The notes below the pieces were generated by a model. It saw only the letters and a program-made list of their open reading frames with translations, was not told where the DNA came from and did not search any database. Source: Nemania diffusa (taxonomy: Eukaryota; Ascomycota; Sordariomycetes; Xylariales; Xylariaceae). Taken from it: a stretch of 64,000 bases of DNA. Both the position numbers and the translations under genes were made by a program. Location of the stretch: contig JBBPUQ010000003.1 in the NCBI GenBank assembly GCA_038501195.1, forward strand, positions 5,486,501-5,550,500. The letters are read 5' to 3'. Positions 37,742 to 48,723 of the stretch are shown here, one piece after another. Each line of letters starts with the position of its first letter. The first letter of the stretch is position 1.

Positions 37742-40513
37742 TCAGCTATATACTGCTGCCCTAACTTCCTCCTCGTTTAAGTTAACGACGGCCAACCCCT
37801 TCCTTCTGGTTGAGGCAGATGATACCCCCTGATTTACAAAGTCTGATATGGCTGGCGTTTTCTTCGTCTTGATGGCCGACTCGGCGCTGTAGAGTTTGTT
37901 ATAGAACTGTATCACCCGGGGGTGCGCCATGACCTTGTTCTTTTCGAACCGCAACACCTGTAGCCCGTTTTTGCTAACTGCTCGGCTGAGCGCGACATAT
38001 GCCTGCCCCTTCTCAAACACCTTGCCAAGGTCTACCTTGACCCTCTCCAGCGTCTGGCCCTGTGCTTTGTGGATCGATAACGCCCACGCCAAGATCAGCG
38101 GCAACTGCTTGCGAGATGCCTGTACCTCGCCCGTGGGAAGCTCGACTTTCCAGTCTTCTGGGGTGCAGAGGATAACGCGATGTGTACCGTCCGTTGTGAT
38201 AAACCGTATTACGGGGTACTCCCGCAAATCCTTCATGTTCTCAGGGTCTCGACTAAACGCCTTGATTTTCTTTTTCGAGTTGGCATCGACCATATCGTCA
38301 TCTAAGCCCCCACTATGTTCGCCCGCCACCCACGATTCAAACGTGACCTCAGGCATAAACCCTATTACTTTTCCGAGCGAACCGTTGACTAGCGTATCAT
38401 CCATATTTTTGATCAGCATGACCTGCGCCCCTTTCTTTAAATCTATAGACTTGGGTGCCATCATATTGGCAAGTAATTTGTCTCGAACGTTCGCATCCCC
38501 GGAGTCAACGCAGTCGTAGTGATATGTTTCCCCGGAGAGATTGCGGAGCCGTGACTCATTGGATCTCTCAACCTCCTGGCGAGTAGGAAATCTGTGATTT
38601 GTTAGCCCATAGTTCTTGGTACAGCAGGGATTGGCACAAGATACAGTTCAGTCACGTCTAAGCCATCATCAAAAGTGAGCGGCCGCGCGAGTTCCTTGAA
38701 GGTCTGAATGCTATCATTGCTGATGTTACCCAGACGCATCTCGTTTAACATCCCAGCGAAATCTGTAATCGGGTTAGTATATTTGCCTACTGAGCCCGTG
38801 GGGTTGAGTGTTGAGATTTACGAGGGTCCTTCTGCCGGAAGACTTCGGTCAACCCGATGGTGTGGTCTATCGAAGTATTCCATGTTGCCGCATCGAAAGC
38901 AAACTTGGCCTCCTTTTTTCCGCCGTCGGGTACGGGAGGAAGTTGGAAAAAATCACCAGTGATGACTAGTTGGATGCCACCAAACGCCCGACCGTTGTTT
39001 CGGATGGTGCGGGCTATAAGCGAGAGCTTGTCAAACAGCTCGCCATCAACCATAGAAACCTCGTCAATGATGAGTGTCTTAGTTCGAAGCCACCTGTTTT
39101 TTGCCTTGGCGTTTCGGCGGATTTTCTTAACGAGCGTCGGCACATCTTCCTTCCCTAGCCCAATGCCGGCAAAACTATGGAGGGTCTGGCCACCGATGTT
39201 GCAGGCAGCAAGTCCTGTGGAAGCCGTGACACTGAGGCGTTCGGGGTCCCGAGCCCATTTCTTCTTGAGCTCCGCGATAATGGCGCGCATGAGGACAGAC
39301 TTACCTGTACCGGCAGGGCCAGTGAAGAAAACGCTCCGCTGGTCCTTAATGACGAGGTCGATGATATGTTTCTGCTCAGAGCTAAGAGCGATTGACGAGG
39401 CTTTTTTCGCGCCAGTATGGCCGCTGGTGCTGACACGCGCTTCGTCCAGAGGAAGATGTGTTTCCGGTTCCGACTTTTTGCTCTGGCTCTTCAGCTGTTT
39501 TCGCCGTTCTTTGACAGCACTTTGAGTGGCATCCCAGAGAAGCTCCTTCGTCTTGTTAGGTAATGGCGTTGCTGACGAACTAGTATCGCGGGTCGTTGAC
39601 AACGGAGGTGCCGACTCATTGTCCTGGCTGGCTTCGACATCCTCCTGAACCCAGTTCTTTGGCAGAGTCCTCCTTTTTGCAGGTGGGGGGCCTGACTTGG
39701 GGGCTCACGCTTGGGCTTCTGGGGTTTCACCGGGGGAAATAGGTGATGCTGGGGAGAAGAAGACCAGGGTATCTGGCTCGAGGGTGGAGGGGGGGCAGCA
39801 GTTGTGGTGCTAGTATTAGTAGCAGGGCCGGCTTGGATGGTGGACGGAGGTTTCGGTTTGAAGCTGGGCGGTAGAGGGGGCAATGACGCCGGACACTCGT
39901 AGTCCAGCTCGAGAGTATTGTCGTCGCTCAGGTCCTCCTCACCCACGTATACGGAGCCGATGGTGCTCCCGTACGACTCCAGTTTGCCCACGGAATAACG
40001 GTCTTCGAAGTTGCCGGCATTGCCGCATATGGATATAACGCTATTGGTGCGCGACATGCCAGCAGCATTGGGCATCGCAGAGGCAGAGGAAGACCTCGGG
40101 CTCGGGAGTACCTGGGGGTTGGCGGATCTCGCCTTGAGTGGGCCTGCCGTGCGAGTGGCCGAGGGGATGCCCCTGGAATTGGGCTTGTTTGCCGCGGTGG
40201 CCCAGGACGTGATATCGCGCTGTTGTGAAGATGCCGATGGACTGCTTGAGGGGAACAATTGGGTCGCTAGGGTTGGTTTGCTCACCGAGGCACCGGCGGG
40301 TGCGCCGGCACCCTTGGCCCTGTCCCTCGCTCTCCCCAGCATGGTATCAGAAGACGCGGATGTAAAGGCGGCAAGATACAGCCGAGAGGGCGTTGACAAT
40401 CTCGTGCGCAAGTGTAGGTGTGGTCGGAGGCTGGAGGACGGAAGGGAATGGGTAGACGCGGAAGAGGAGAGTGGTGGTCGCAGGGCCAGGACGCGGGTTA
40501 CTCCGGCATTCAT
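37742..40513 (-). CDS. pif1: ATP-dependent DNA helicase Pif1 (1-base frameshift)
   Basis: Pif1 is a 5'-3' superfamily 1B helicase for telomeres, G-quadruplexes and mitochondrial DNA. Exons are 40,513-38,822, 38,762-38,645 and 38,591-37,742, with introns of 59 and 53 bp (branch TACTAAC and GCTAAC). Visible motifs are Walker A GPAGTGKS (about 399-406), LIIDEVSM (481-488), GDFFQLPP (520-527), HKAQGQT (778-784) and YVALSRA (802-808). One base is missing between 39,685 and 39,703, in C-runs of the coding strand: upstream the frame reads [11 protein letters not shown], and downstream [18 protein letters not shown] is one frame away. Adding one base gives exactly 886 residues. The first Met is followed by an Arg/Ser-rich, acid-poor stretch that fits a mitochondrial signal; Met58 (40,342) could start a nuclear form, as in yeast. 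Sequencing error is as likely as a real mutation. Confidence 0.9.
39685..39703 (-). other. Frameshift site in pif1 (homopolymer)
   Basis: Two G runs on the plus strand (GGGGGG at 39,685-39,690 and GGGGG at 39,699-39,703) lie at the point where the two halves of the pif1 frame part. One extra base in either run joins the frames. No donor or acceptor pair fits here, so an intron does not explain it. Confidence 0.85.
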
Positions 40514-41382
40514 CCAGAAAAGAGTTGGTGATGCTTAGACACGCGAAGGAGGCGTAGACAGGTGATTGGACGGGAGGGAGGGCATTAGCTTCGGCACCTC
40601 TAGGTACCTACCTCCTACAGTACCTATAGCTAGGTACCTACCTACAGTAGTAGTTGAGGTAGGTGACATGGAGGGAGGTAAGTCAATTACCCAGGGATGG
40701 AGAAAGCGCGAATGTGTGGCTGTTGTCCCACGCTGGCATTGTTTCAATTGTATTTCTTTCCCAGGTCGGTACCTAGGTATGCAATTGTGGCAGGTACGGA
40801 CGGTATCCGGTGGCCTGTGTGGGGTATCGAGAGGATTGATAGGCGGGCGCGTATTCTGTATGGCCTTTGAGCGCGTTTGCTTGTGGTCATCCATAAGAGC
40901 TTTCAACTTTTGGAGTCTGGCGTTGTTGTAGTACTCCACATGTACTTTATACATTGCCTATCGATAGCCTACCGACGCGCCCACATACGCTAGTCTACCT
41001 ACCTGGTAGTTCGTCGGTCTAACTACATGGGTAGGTAATGTATGGTAGGTATATTTTAAGTGTACTAGCTAGACTACATCTGTTGGTCACCTAACCCAAT
41101 GCCAGGTTGATGACGGCAAGGATGTGCGTTAGTTGCCTACAGTACATCATGACATGTAGCGTAGCTACCTTATAGGGTCCCAATACCTTTATACTTTTAA
41201 GACACAGGCAAGGCAGCCGCGTTGTTGCTTTTGTTTTTACTCATGTTGATGTTCGCTCTGCGAATCCTATCACATGAGATAACACCTCCTCTAGCTTCAT
41301 GTCCATGCCAATAAGTCATAGTACATGCGCCACTCCTTACCTCAAGCACTGTTACTATTTGTATAATTTTTTTACCACGATC
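40514..41382. promoter_or_regulatory. Divergent promoter region of pif1 and lig4
   Basis: The start codons of pif1 (minus) and lig4 (plus) are 869 bp apart, and no gene lies between. The region is rich in TAGGTA/TACCTA words, for example TAGGTACCTACCTCC near 40,602 and AGCTAGGTACCTACCTAC near 40,630. Two genome-maintenance genes facing away from a common spacer may be coregulated; this is only inferred. Confidence 0.55.
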
Positions 41383-44300
41383 ATGGCCAGCGTCCCGACA
41401 CATGGGCGCGACCCGGACGCCATAGACGAAGAGGAGCGGCAATACGCTACTGGTGGGCGTACTCTCGAGGAGCTTGATGAAAAGTAATGCCTCTCCCTAT
41501 TTACTCTTGACTAGTATGTATGGCTATTGTCTAAATTGCTTCCAGATACCCGAACAGGCCCAAGAACCACGGCAAGACGCTCTTCTTTGCCGAGCTGTAT
41601 AGGGGTCTCTTCGACCCCGTGAACGCCAACAAGAACCATCCCGCGAGGCGAGGAGGACGCGGCACTTCCAAGCTCACCCCACACGAGTACCGTCGCCGTA
41701 TTATTGAACGTTTCATCTCTAGGTGGCGCAGCGAGGTCGGCAATGACTTCTTCCCTGCCTTGCGCCTCATCCTACCTACCTCGGACCGCGAGAGGGGCAT
41801 GTATGGTCTGAAGGAGAGCGCTATCGCTCGTCTCTTAATCAAGCTAATGAGGCTCGACCGCCACTCCGACGACGCCCAGAGCATACTGAGATGGAGGCGT
41901 CCAGACCAGTCCAGCACCGCCGGCGACTTTGTCGACCGCTGTTACATTGTTCTGTCCAAGAGACCTATGCGCATAGATCCTGGCGACATGCGCATTGCCG
42001 ACGTCAATGAGATGCTGGACAAACTCGTGGCCGCCTCCGGCGAGAAGGATCAATTACCCATCTTCGAGACCTTCTACCAGCGTATGAATGCCGAGGAACT
42101 CAAGTGGCTAATCCGCATCATTCTCAAGCAGATGAGGATCGGAGCCACGGAGAGGACAATACTCGAGCTGTGGCACGCAGACGCGCAGCACCTGTTCAAT
42201 GTTTCTTCGAGTCTCAGGAGGGTGTGCTGGGAGCTATATGACCCCAGCATCCGCCTTACTGGCGCCCAGACTGGCGTCGCCTTGATGCAGTGCTTCCAAC
42301 CCCAACTTGCCGCCTATGAGATGGCGACGACTTTCGACAAGGTAGTTGAAAGACTGAACGCGTCAACTCATGAAACAGCTGGCAGTGACAAGGAATTCTG
42401 GATCGAAGAAAAGTTGGACGGTGAGCGGATGCAGCTGCACATGGTCGAGGACGATAGCATCCCAGGTGGCAAGAGATTCTGCTTTTGGTCGAGAAAGGCC
42501 AAGGATTACACCTATTTGTACGGAGAGGGTTTGCATGATGAGGTAAATTCTTCATTGACTCGTCATTTAAAAAACGCCTTCGCACCGGGCGTGCGCAATA
42601 TAATCCTCGACGGTGAGATGATCGTCTGGGATCCTCTCCTTAAAAAGGTCCTAAAATTTGGCACGCTGAAATCAGCAGCTCTCCAGGGCGGTGTTTGGAA
42701 CCCCTATGAGCAGGACGCACCACGACCCGTCTTCCGGGTATTTGACATGGTCCTTCTTAACGACCAGCCACTAACACAGTACACTCTCCGAGATAGACGC
42801 AATGCACTCGCCAAGGCCGTTCCCGGCGAACCGTATCGACTCGAAGTACACGAATACGTGGCCGCTACAAATCCTGACGAAATAGAGCCCATGCTCCGCA
42901 AAATCGTCTCGGACGCTTCTGAAGGCCTCGTAGTCAAGAACCCACGTTCCATGTATACAGTTGGCCTGCGTATTCCTGACTGGATTAAAGTGAAACCAGA
43001 CTATATGGACGGTTTCGGAGAAAACGTTGATGTTGTCATTATAGGTGGATACTACGGATCAGGACGTCGTGGTGGCAGATTGTCATCGTTCATGTGTGGT
43101 CTTCGCGTCACCGAGAGCGATATCAAAGCCGGCGCACACCCAGAGAAATGCTACAGTTTCATCAAAGTCGGTGGTGGGTTTCGGGCTGAGGATTATGCCG
43201 AGATTCAACACCTCACAGAGGGCAAGTGGAAAGATTGGGATGTCAAGAAGCCACCAAGCAAGTACATCCAGCTGGCTGGGGGGGATAAATACCAGTATGA
43301 ACGACCCAATGTGTGGATTCGCCCCAGCGAGTCGGTCGTCATCTCGGTCAAGGCAGCAAGTGCCGAGGAGACTAGCTCTTTCGCGAGTAGGCTGACCCTT
43401 CGGTTCCCACGATTCAAGGAACGGCGACCCGATCGAAATTGGGACCAAGCCTTGGATTATGAAGAATTTGAAGACCTCGTAGCTGAAGGCAAGAAGACAA
43501 AAGAGTTCCGAATGGAGACCAAGCGACAACGTGGAATCAAGAGAGTCAAAAAGGAGATTTTGATAGCTGGACAGGAGGCGGAATCTGTGGCGTTTGAGGG
43601 ACCTAAGTCCAAGGTGTTCGACGGCCTTGAGTTCTGCGTGCTAACGGATTGCACGAAGCCTACAAGGAAGTCTAAAACGCAGTTAGAAATGCTCATCAAG
43701 GAGAACGGTGGCAAGATATCGCAGCGCGCAAGCCCAGATACGGGGATGATCTTAGTGGCGGAGAAGAAGGTTGTCAAAGTCGCCAGCCTTATAAAAGCAA
43801 GTGAAGTAGACATTATCCGGCCAAAGTGGCTCCTTGACTCCATTGCTCAGGGGGAGGAAGGTTTCCCTCTCCCCTATGAGACGGAACACTTGTTCCACGC
43901 CTGCGATGCGATGCAAAGCGCTGCCGAGGAGAACACGGATAGATTTGGTGATAGCTACGCGCGAGACCTGGGCATTCAGGAGCTCAGGCAATTACTACAA
44001 GACATGCCGAAGAAGGAGGTTTTGGATACGCCTTTCTACAAGGAGGACTTTCTTCAGCAATTAGTTAAGCATGACCACGACCTTGGTCAGATGCGGAGTC
44101 ACCTATTCAAAGACATGATCGTCTACCTCGCAGAAGCTCATGCTGTACCCCCATTACAGACATACCACGCGAGAAATCGGATCCGGTTTGGAGGTGGGAT
44201 ATTAGTAGATGACCTCAACGACAACGGCATCACGCACATCGTCACTCTAAGCAAGAATGGGGCCCAGGAGATTGATATCGCGGCCAAGGTTCGGTCAGCC

Positions 44301-44405
44301 ATCAGTTCCCGACGTCCCGTGCCACGGGTGGTCTCGGAGCAGTGGGTAGCGGAGTGTTGGGAAAATCGAACGGTCGTGGACGAGGAAAGATTTGCGCCGC
44401 TTTAG
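41383..44405 (+). CDS. lig4: DNA ligase IV (non-homologous end joining)
   Basis: This ATP-dependent ligase seals double-strand breaks with its XRCC4/Lif1 partner in the nucleus. Exon 1 is 41,383-41,483 and exon 2 is 41,546-44,405, with a 62-bp intron in the codon for Lys34; the product is 986 residues. The start is chosen because exon 1 (MASVPTHGRDPDAIDEEE) joins in phase to YPNRPKNHGKTLFFAELY. The order is an N-terminal DNA-binding domain, an adenylation domain with the catalytic lysine at about 323 in EEKLDGERMQLH, then LDGEMIVWDP, SEGLVVKNP and DWIKVKPDYM, an OB fold, and two C-terminal BRCT domains (about 700-805 and 870-986) separated by the XRCC4-binding linker. All key residues are present. 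It is convergent with UPRT; only 145 bp separate the stops. Confidence 0.97.
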
Positions 44406-44550
44406 GGGCTTACTTATTGACTAGTCTACATATCCTAGGGTAGCAGGCGACTCGCATTCCACATGCTAGAGTCGGGCACGGGGAACAATCCGGTTAAAAT
44501 GCTTGACGCATTCTATTGTCCTCTTCTCTAGAGTAAGACCTTAGGACCTT

Positions 44551-45378
44551 TTATTTGCCGATGGTGAGGAAAATGCGGTCGCCAATATCTCCGAGGCCAG
44601 GCTTGAGCATTCCGTTTGTCGTCAGCTCGTTATCAACCCCTGCTACCCAGATCTCCACAGCTTCAGACCATTCGGCTGCGGCGCGGCGCACGCCTTCCGA
44701 GGCAGCGATGACGGACAGGACGACAATCTTCTTGACGCCCCACTCTTTCAAGGTCTGAATAGCGGCCACACACGTACCACCGGTGGCTATGACGGGATCG
44801 AGGACGATAGCTAGACTCGAGGCGTGGGCGTCTGGTTGACTAGTTGCGGTGTGGTTGGGGAGGTTGTTGTAGTATTCCACGGGTTGGAGGGTGCTCGGCT
44901 CACGGTACAGACCAAGGTGATGTACAGGGACGGGTGTTGGAAGAAGCGTTTGTATCGCTTTCGTCTCACGTTAGCGAGGCAGCACAGGAGTGGGGGGCCG
45001 GAGAGAGAGCAAACGCACCGTCAACCATGCCGAGGCCAGACCTCAGTATAGGCACAACGGATATCTCGTGTGGCTCGGCTAACGTTGTTGTGTATTCGTA
45101 TCCGATGGGGGTTTTTCCCTATATAAGTGGAACAATCGCCGTATTAGTGGGATGGACGCAAGCGGTCAGAAGGACATGGGCACAAAGGGGCGAAGGTATA
45201 CCTTCGGCCCGTCAACTACGTTCAGGGCAGAGGCAAAGGCCTCGCAGCCGACAATCAGTGAAATTTCATGGACGAGAGATTTGACCTCGCGAGCTTCGGT
45301 TTCCTCCGATCGGAGGCGGCTGAGTTTAGCGAGCAGACATGGGTGTTTAGAGACATGAACGTTTGGTGGTAGCGACAT
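44551..45378 (-). CDS. Uracil phosphoribosyltransferase
   Basis: The enzyme makes UMP from uracil and PRPP in pyrimidine salvage, and activates 5-fluorouracil. Exons are 45,378-45,202, 45,118-45,019 and 44,957-44,551, with introns of 83 bp and 61 bp; the product is 227 residues. The joins restore PKGKTPIGYEYTTT and GLGMVDAIQTLLPTPV. Features are VVPILRSGLGMVD, the PRPP-binding loop LDPVIATGGT (about 145-154) and the uracil-binding C-terminal segment GLGDIGDRIF. It is close in length and motifs to the short bacterial Upp type rather than to yeast FUR1, which has a longer N-terminus. The second acceptor is AAAG, somewhat unusual. It is divergent from FEX and convergent with lig4. Confidence 0.93.
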
Positions 45379-46342
45379 GGTAGGTAGCTAAGTGAGGTAT
45401 GTGAACGGATGAGACGGTTGGTAAGAAGCAGGAAGAGAGCCCTCTCAAAAAAATAAAAAAGCGTCACAGGGAAAAAAAAAAAATTAAAGAGAAAAGGAGT
45501 CCAGGTATGTGAGTGAGTAGGTAGAGAGGGAGGTTAGGTAGATAGGTAGGTTGGCGATGTTGAAGATACCTAATAGATAGCTCCCTATGCGTACCTAAGC
45601 TTGGTACGAATCCGGGTACGACCTGCCGCCTGCCGCCGTTGGCAGTGCTGGCAGTGCTGGCAGTGATGGCGGGGAATGCCCCGCGATGCGGCTGTTCCTT
45701 TACCTAATAGCGGAGCTCCGTACCAAGCTGTTCAGTTAGTCTATCTTTCTATCTGCCCAGACAATTTAGCGTGCGTTGGTCAATCCACAGATAAGCATAT
45801 TTAGATAGAGCTAGCCCTGTTACACTAAAAGAGCTAAAAGAGACAGAGTTAAAGTATGATTTCGAAGCGTGGTCGTCCTGTTTAATCAACTACCTAGACT
45901 AGACCAGAGTCACTAGACATACAGAATACTATGATGTAATGTGTCTGCATTCCGTAGCACTGTGCCCTATTTGAACATAATGTAGCTACATAGGTAAGTT
46001 AAGTGCATATGCAGCTTAGACCTAGTATAGAATCTTTATATACCCATGAAAAGCCACTAGCGCTATGTATTTAACTGACATACATACCATCAATCAACGG
46101 AATGCCAAGTCAAGTCAAGTCCGCATTTCAGGCCAATTATTCTCTTGACCTGGTCGACCTACAGATCCGAAGCCCAGGCCCAACGCTTCAAGGCTTGGCG
46201 AGCATTCACTTACAACACGCTTGTCGGCGTTCATTCGTCCGAAAATCAATATAGGCCAGGTTGCGCATGAAGGCCAGAATCCTGGGAGGAGATACAGCCC
46301 CAAGCTAGTTATGCGGCTTATTCCTCCAGATAACTGGCCATA
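45379..46342. promoter_or_regulatory. Divergent promoter region of UPRT and FEX
   Basis: A 964-bp spacer between two start codons holds no gene. It contains an A-rich tract at 45,447-45,485, TAGGTA words at about 45,520-45,560, and a small array of GGCAGTGCT units at 45,640-45,668. No binding site for a known regulator was recognised. Confidence 0.5.
45640..45668. repeat. GGCAGTGCT array, about 3 units
   Basis: Three 9-bp units, the last changed to GGCAGTGAT, lie in the UPRT/FEX spacer. No function is visible. Confidence 0.75.
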
Positions 46343-47836
46343 ATGAGACTCTCTTCCGGATCTAGCGGGTCGCGAAGACCGTCGGGGACCGCACTCGACC
46401 CGGATGCCATCCCGTCACGGCGCCCGTCCACGAGAGACCCCGTGCCGTTGTCGCCCTTGGCGCGCTGGCCATCGGACACGGCGCCGGACTATGTAGTGCC
46501 GGACTCGTATCTCAGTCTCCCCGAGGTCGAGGCCGTACCAACCATCCAAGACCGGAATGAGCTGTCTCGCCTTGACAGCCATTCCATCGAGGAACTAGCG
46601 TCCCGTCTCCGGTCCGAGCAGGAACTCTCCCACAGGAGGGACTCGCTCGCTGAGGGCCGACAGCCAGAGCGCGTCCCTAGCATCCAGCCACCCGAGGCCG
46701 AAGCCAGAGCGGCACTTTCCAAGTCCATCACCGAGTTCTACACCGTCTCGTATCTCATCCTATTCGCCATCCTCGGCACCCTCGCTCGCCTTGGCCTGCA
46801 AGCACTCACCTTCTTCCCCGGTGCTCCTATCTCGTTTAGCTCTGTGTGGCCCAACTTCGCCGGTAGTCTCGTCATCGGCTTCCTAACCGAAGATCGCATG
46901 CTGTTCCGCTATGAATGGGGTAGCACGTCGACTTACACCAGGCAGCAGCAACTAGTCAAGGTAAAGAAAGATGAGGAGTCCGGCTCTCCCGGTTCTTCTG
47001 ACTCCCAGCAGGACCTCACTACCGCGAAGAAGACACACTTGGCCCTTAAGAAGACTATCCCCCTCTATATCGGGCTTGCCACCGGATTTTGCGGTTCGTT
47101 TACCTCATTCTCCTCTTTCATCCGGGACATTTTCCTAGCTTTGTCCAACGATTTGCCGATGCCGGATGGCGCCGCCACGCCCCGGAACGGAGGCTACTCG
47201 TTCTTGGCCTTGCTCGCCATTATTCTCGGCACAGTCTCTCTCTCCTTTGCAGGCTTCCACCTCGGAGCCCACCTAGCCGAAGCCCTAGAGCCTGTAACCC
47301 CGTCACTCCGGTATCCCTTATCTAGAAAAGTGATCGACCCGCTGGCCGTATTGCTGGGTTGGGGCTCTTGGATCGGGGCCGTAATACTCTCCATCGTGCC
47401 GCCGGACAGATATAGCAACCCGGGCGCCTCCGAATTCTGGCGCGGCCGGGCTACTTTCGCCCTCGTATTCGCGCCTTTGGGGTGTCTCGTGAGGTTCTAC
47501 GCCTCGGCTCACTTTAATGGACGCTTTGCGGCGTTCCCGCTAGGCACCTTTGCAGTGAACGTACTAGGCACAGCTGTACTCGGGCTCGCCTGGGATCTCG
47601 CCCATGTCCCCGAGGGGGGCGTCGTTGGATGTCAGGTGCTCCAAGGCATCGAAGACGGGTTCTGTGGCTGTCTGACTACAGTATCCACGTGGATTGTTGA
47701 GTTGGCGGTCCTGGGACGCCGCAATGCTTATGTATACGGTGGCGCGAGCATCTTTTCTGCGCTAGTGCTCATGATAGCCATAATGGGCGGCTTGCGCTGG
47801 AGCGACGGCTTTGCGACTTTACTATGTGTGCATTAA
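46343..47836 (+). CDS. FEX1: Fluoride exporter FEX (double CrcB domain)
   Basis: A plasma-membrane fluoride channel that protects the cell from fluoride. It is a single exon of 497 residues. The first 130 or so residues are disordered, rich in Ser, Pro and Arg. Two fused CrcB domains follow: domain 1 at about 136-316 (WPNFAGSLVIGFL, GFCGSFTSFSSF) and domain 2 at about 372-484 (NVLGTAVLGL, GFCGCLTTVSTWIVEL). The Asn and the Phe/Thr/Ser-rich pore motifs of the family are present in both halves. The repeat is the eukaryotic arrangement that replaces the bacterial antiparallel dimer. The start is the first ATG after in-frame stops. Confidence 0.95.
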   Translation: MRLSSGSSGSRRPSGTALDPDAIPSRRPSTRDPVPLSPLARWPSDTAPDYVVPDSYLSLPEVEAVPTIQDRNELSRLDSHSIEELASRLRSEQELSHRRDSLAEGRQPERVPSIQPPEAEARAALSKSITEFYTVSYLILFAILGTLARLGLQALTFFPGAPISFSSVWPNFAGSLVIGFLTEDRMLFRYEWGSTSTYTRQQQLVKVKKDEESGSPGSSDSQQDLTTAKKTHLALKKTIPLYIGLATGFCGSFTSFSSFIRDIFLALSNDLPMPDGAATPRNGGYSFLALLAIILGTVSLSFAGFHLGAHLAEALEPVTPSLRYPLSRKVIDPLAVLLGWGSWIGAVILSIVPPDRYSNPGASEFWRGRATFALVFAPLGCLVRFYASAHFNGRFAAFPLGTFAVNVLGTAVLGLAWDLAHVPEGGVVGCQVLQGIEDGFCGCLTTVSTWIVELAVLGRRNAYVYGGASIFSALVLMIAIMGGLRWSDGFATLLCVH

Positions 47837-48723
47837 GCCATTCACCTTGACGCCTTCACCTATGGGTGATTCGGCGTCTTCCCCACACGATATACACCCT
47901 CCCTACTAACTTCTACTCCACTTGGAGCTGTGGATAAGAGAGAGGTTGAGATATCATCGTATTTTCGATTCGCAATCGGTAGGCCGTTGGGTTTCGAACG
48001 GCCAACTGCAGAGATATACACACCATGTTGCAGGCATTTGCCATGTTGTATATTAACCTAGCCATGTTTGTATCCATAACTACCGTATTTTCGTCTTGTT
48101 TTCCAAACTTCGTACTTAGACATGCAGTTGGCAATCCAGGCAATTAGGCATCTGGCTTCACAAGATCCTATTTGTAGCCTGTAAATAAGGTCGATACAGA
48201 CTTGTATCGTGATATTGATTTCTTTGCCGTAAGTGCAGTTCGCTTAGCTTTTCCGCGCTGAGACAACAATAATATTGTCATCACTACACAACTAGTATAC
48301 AACGGTTGCTAGCTTCGACCCGTTCCTAAGACTGAGGGTGAGGGGCAATGAGGGAACCATATTATCTCTAGATGGCTTAGCCAAGATGTCGGGTATGGCA
48401 AATTTGGTATCATTTCTTATCACAATGTCACCTTGTCAATGTGATCCCCATTATAGTCTCCCCGGAGACTATCCCCATCTCCACACAGACACTGCAAGGT
48501 GAGGATGACACCATCGGGTGTTATCCAATACCAACTTCTTAATTGAGTTTCTACCTGCATGATAAACCATGTCGAGCCATTTAACTCGCTATCTGAAAGG
48601 CGGGATCGGATTAGGTCATGAGAGCACTCATCACTTCCAATATTTACCACCAGTACAACCTCATCCCTCAAGCCTTCAAACGAACATAATATCCTGTTCT
48701 CATTTAATTGACCTACGCTGGAA
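47837..48723. other. Spacer between FEX and the MFS gene
   Basis: Both genes are on the plus strand, so this is FEX 3' UTR plus the transporter promoter. A minus-strand open frame crossing into the MFS exon has no recognisable content and is judged a shadow. Nothing else is seen. Confidence 0.55.

Noticed and set aside
38857..39525. Plus-strand open frame of 222 codons opposite pif1
   Set aside because: It is the antisense shadow of conserved helicase motifs.
39685..39703. An intron joining the two pif1 frames
   Set aside because: No donor/branch/acceptor set fits around the break and the protein continues without a gap; one missing base is enough.
47930..48010. Possible tRNA gene (GGTTTCGAAC-like word)
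   Set aside because: No cloverleaf arms or A box could be built around it.
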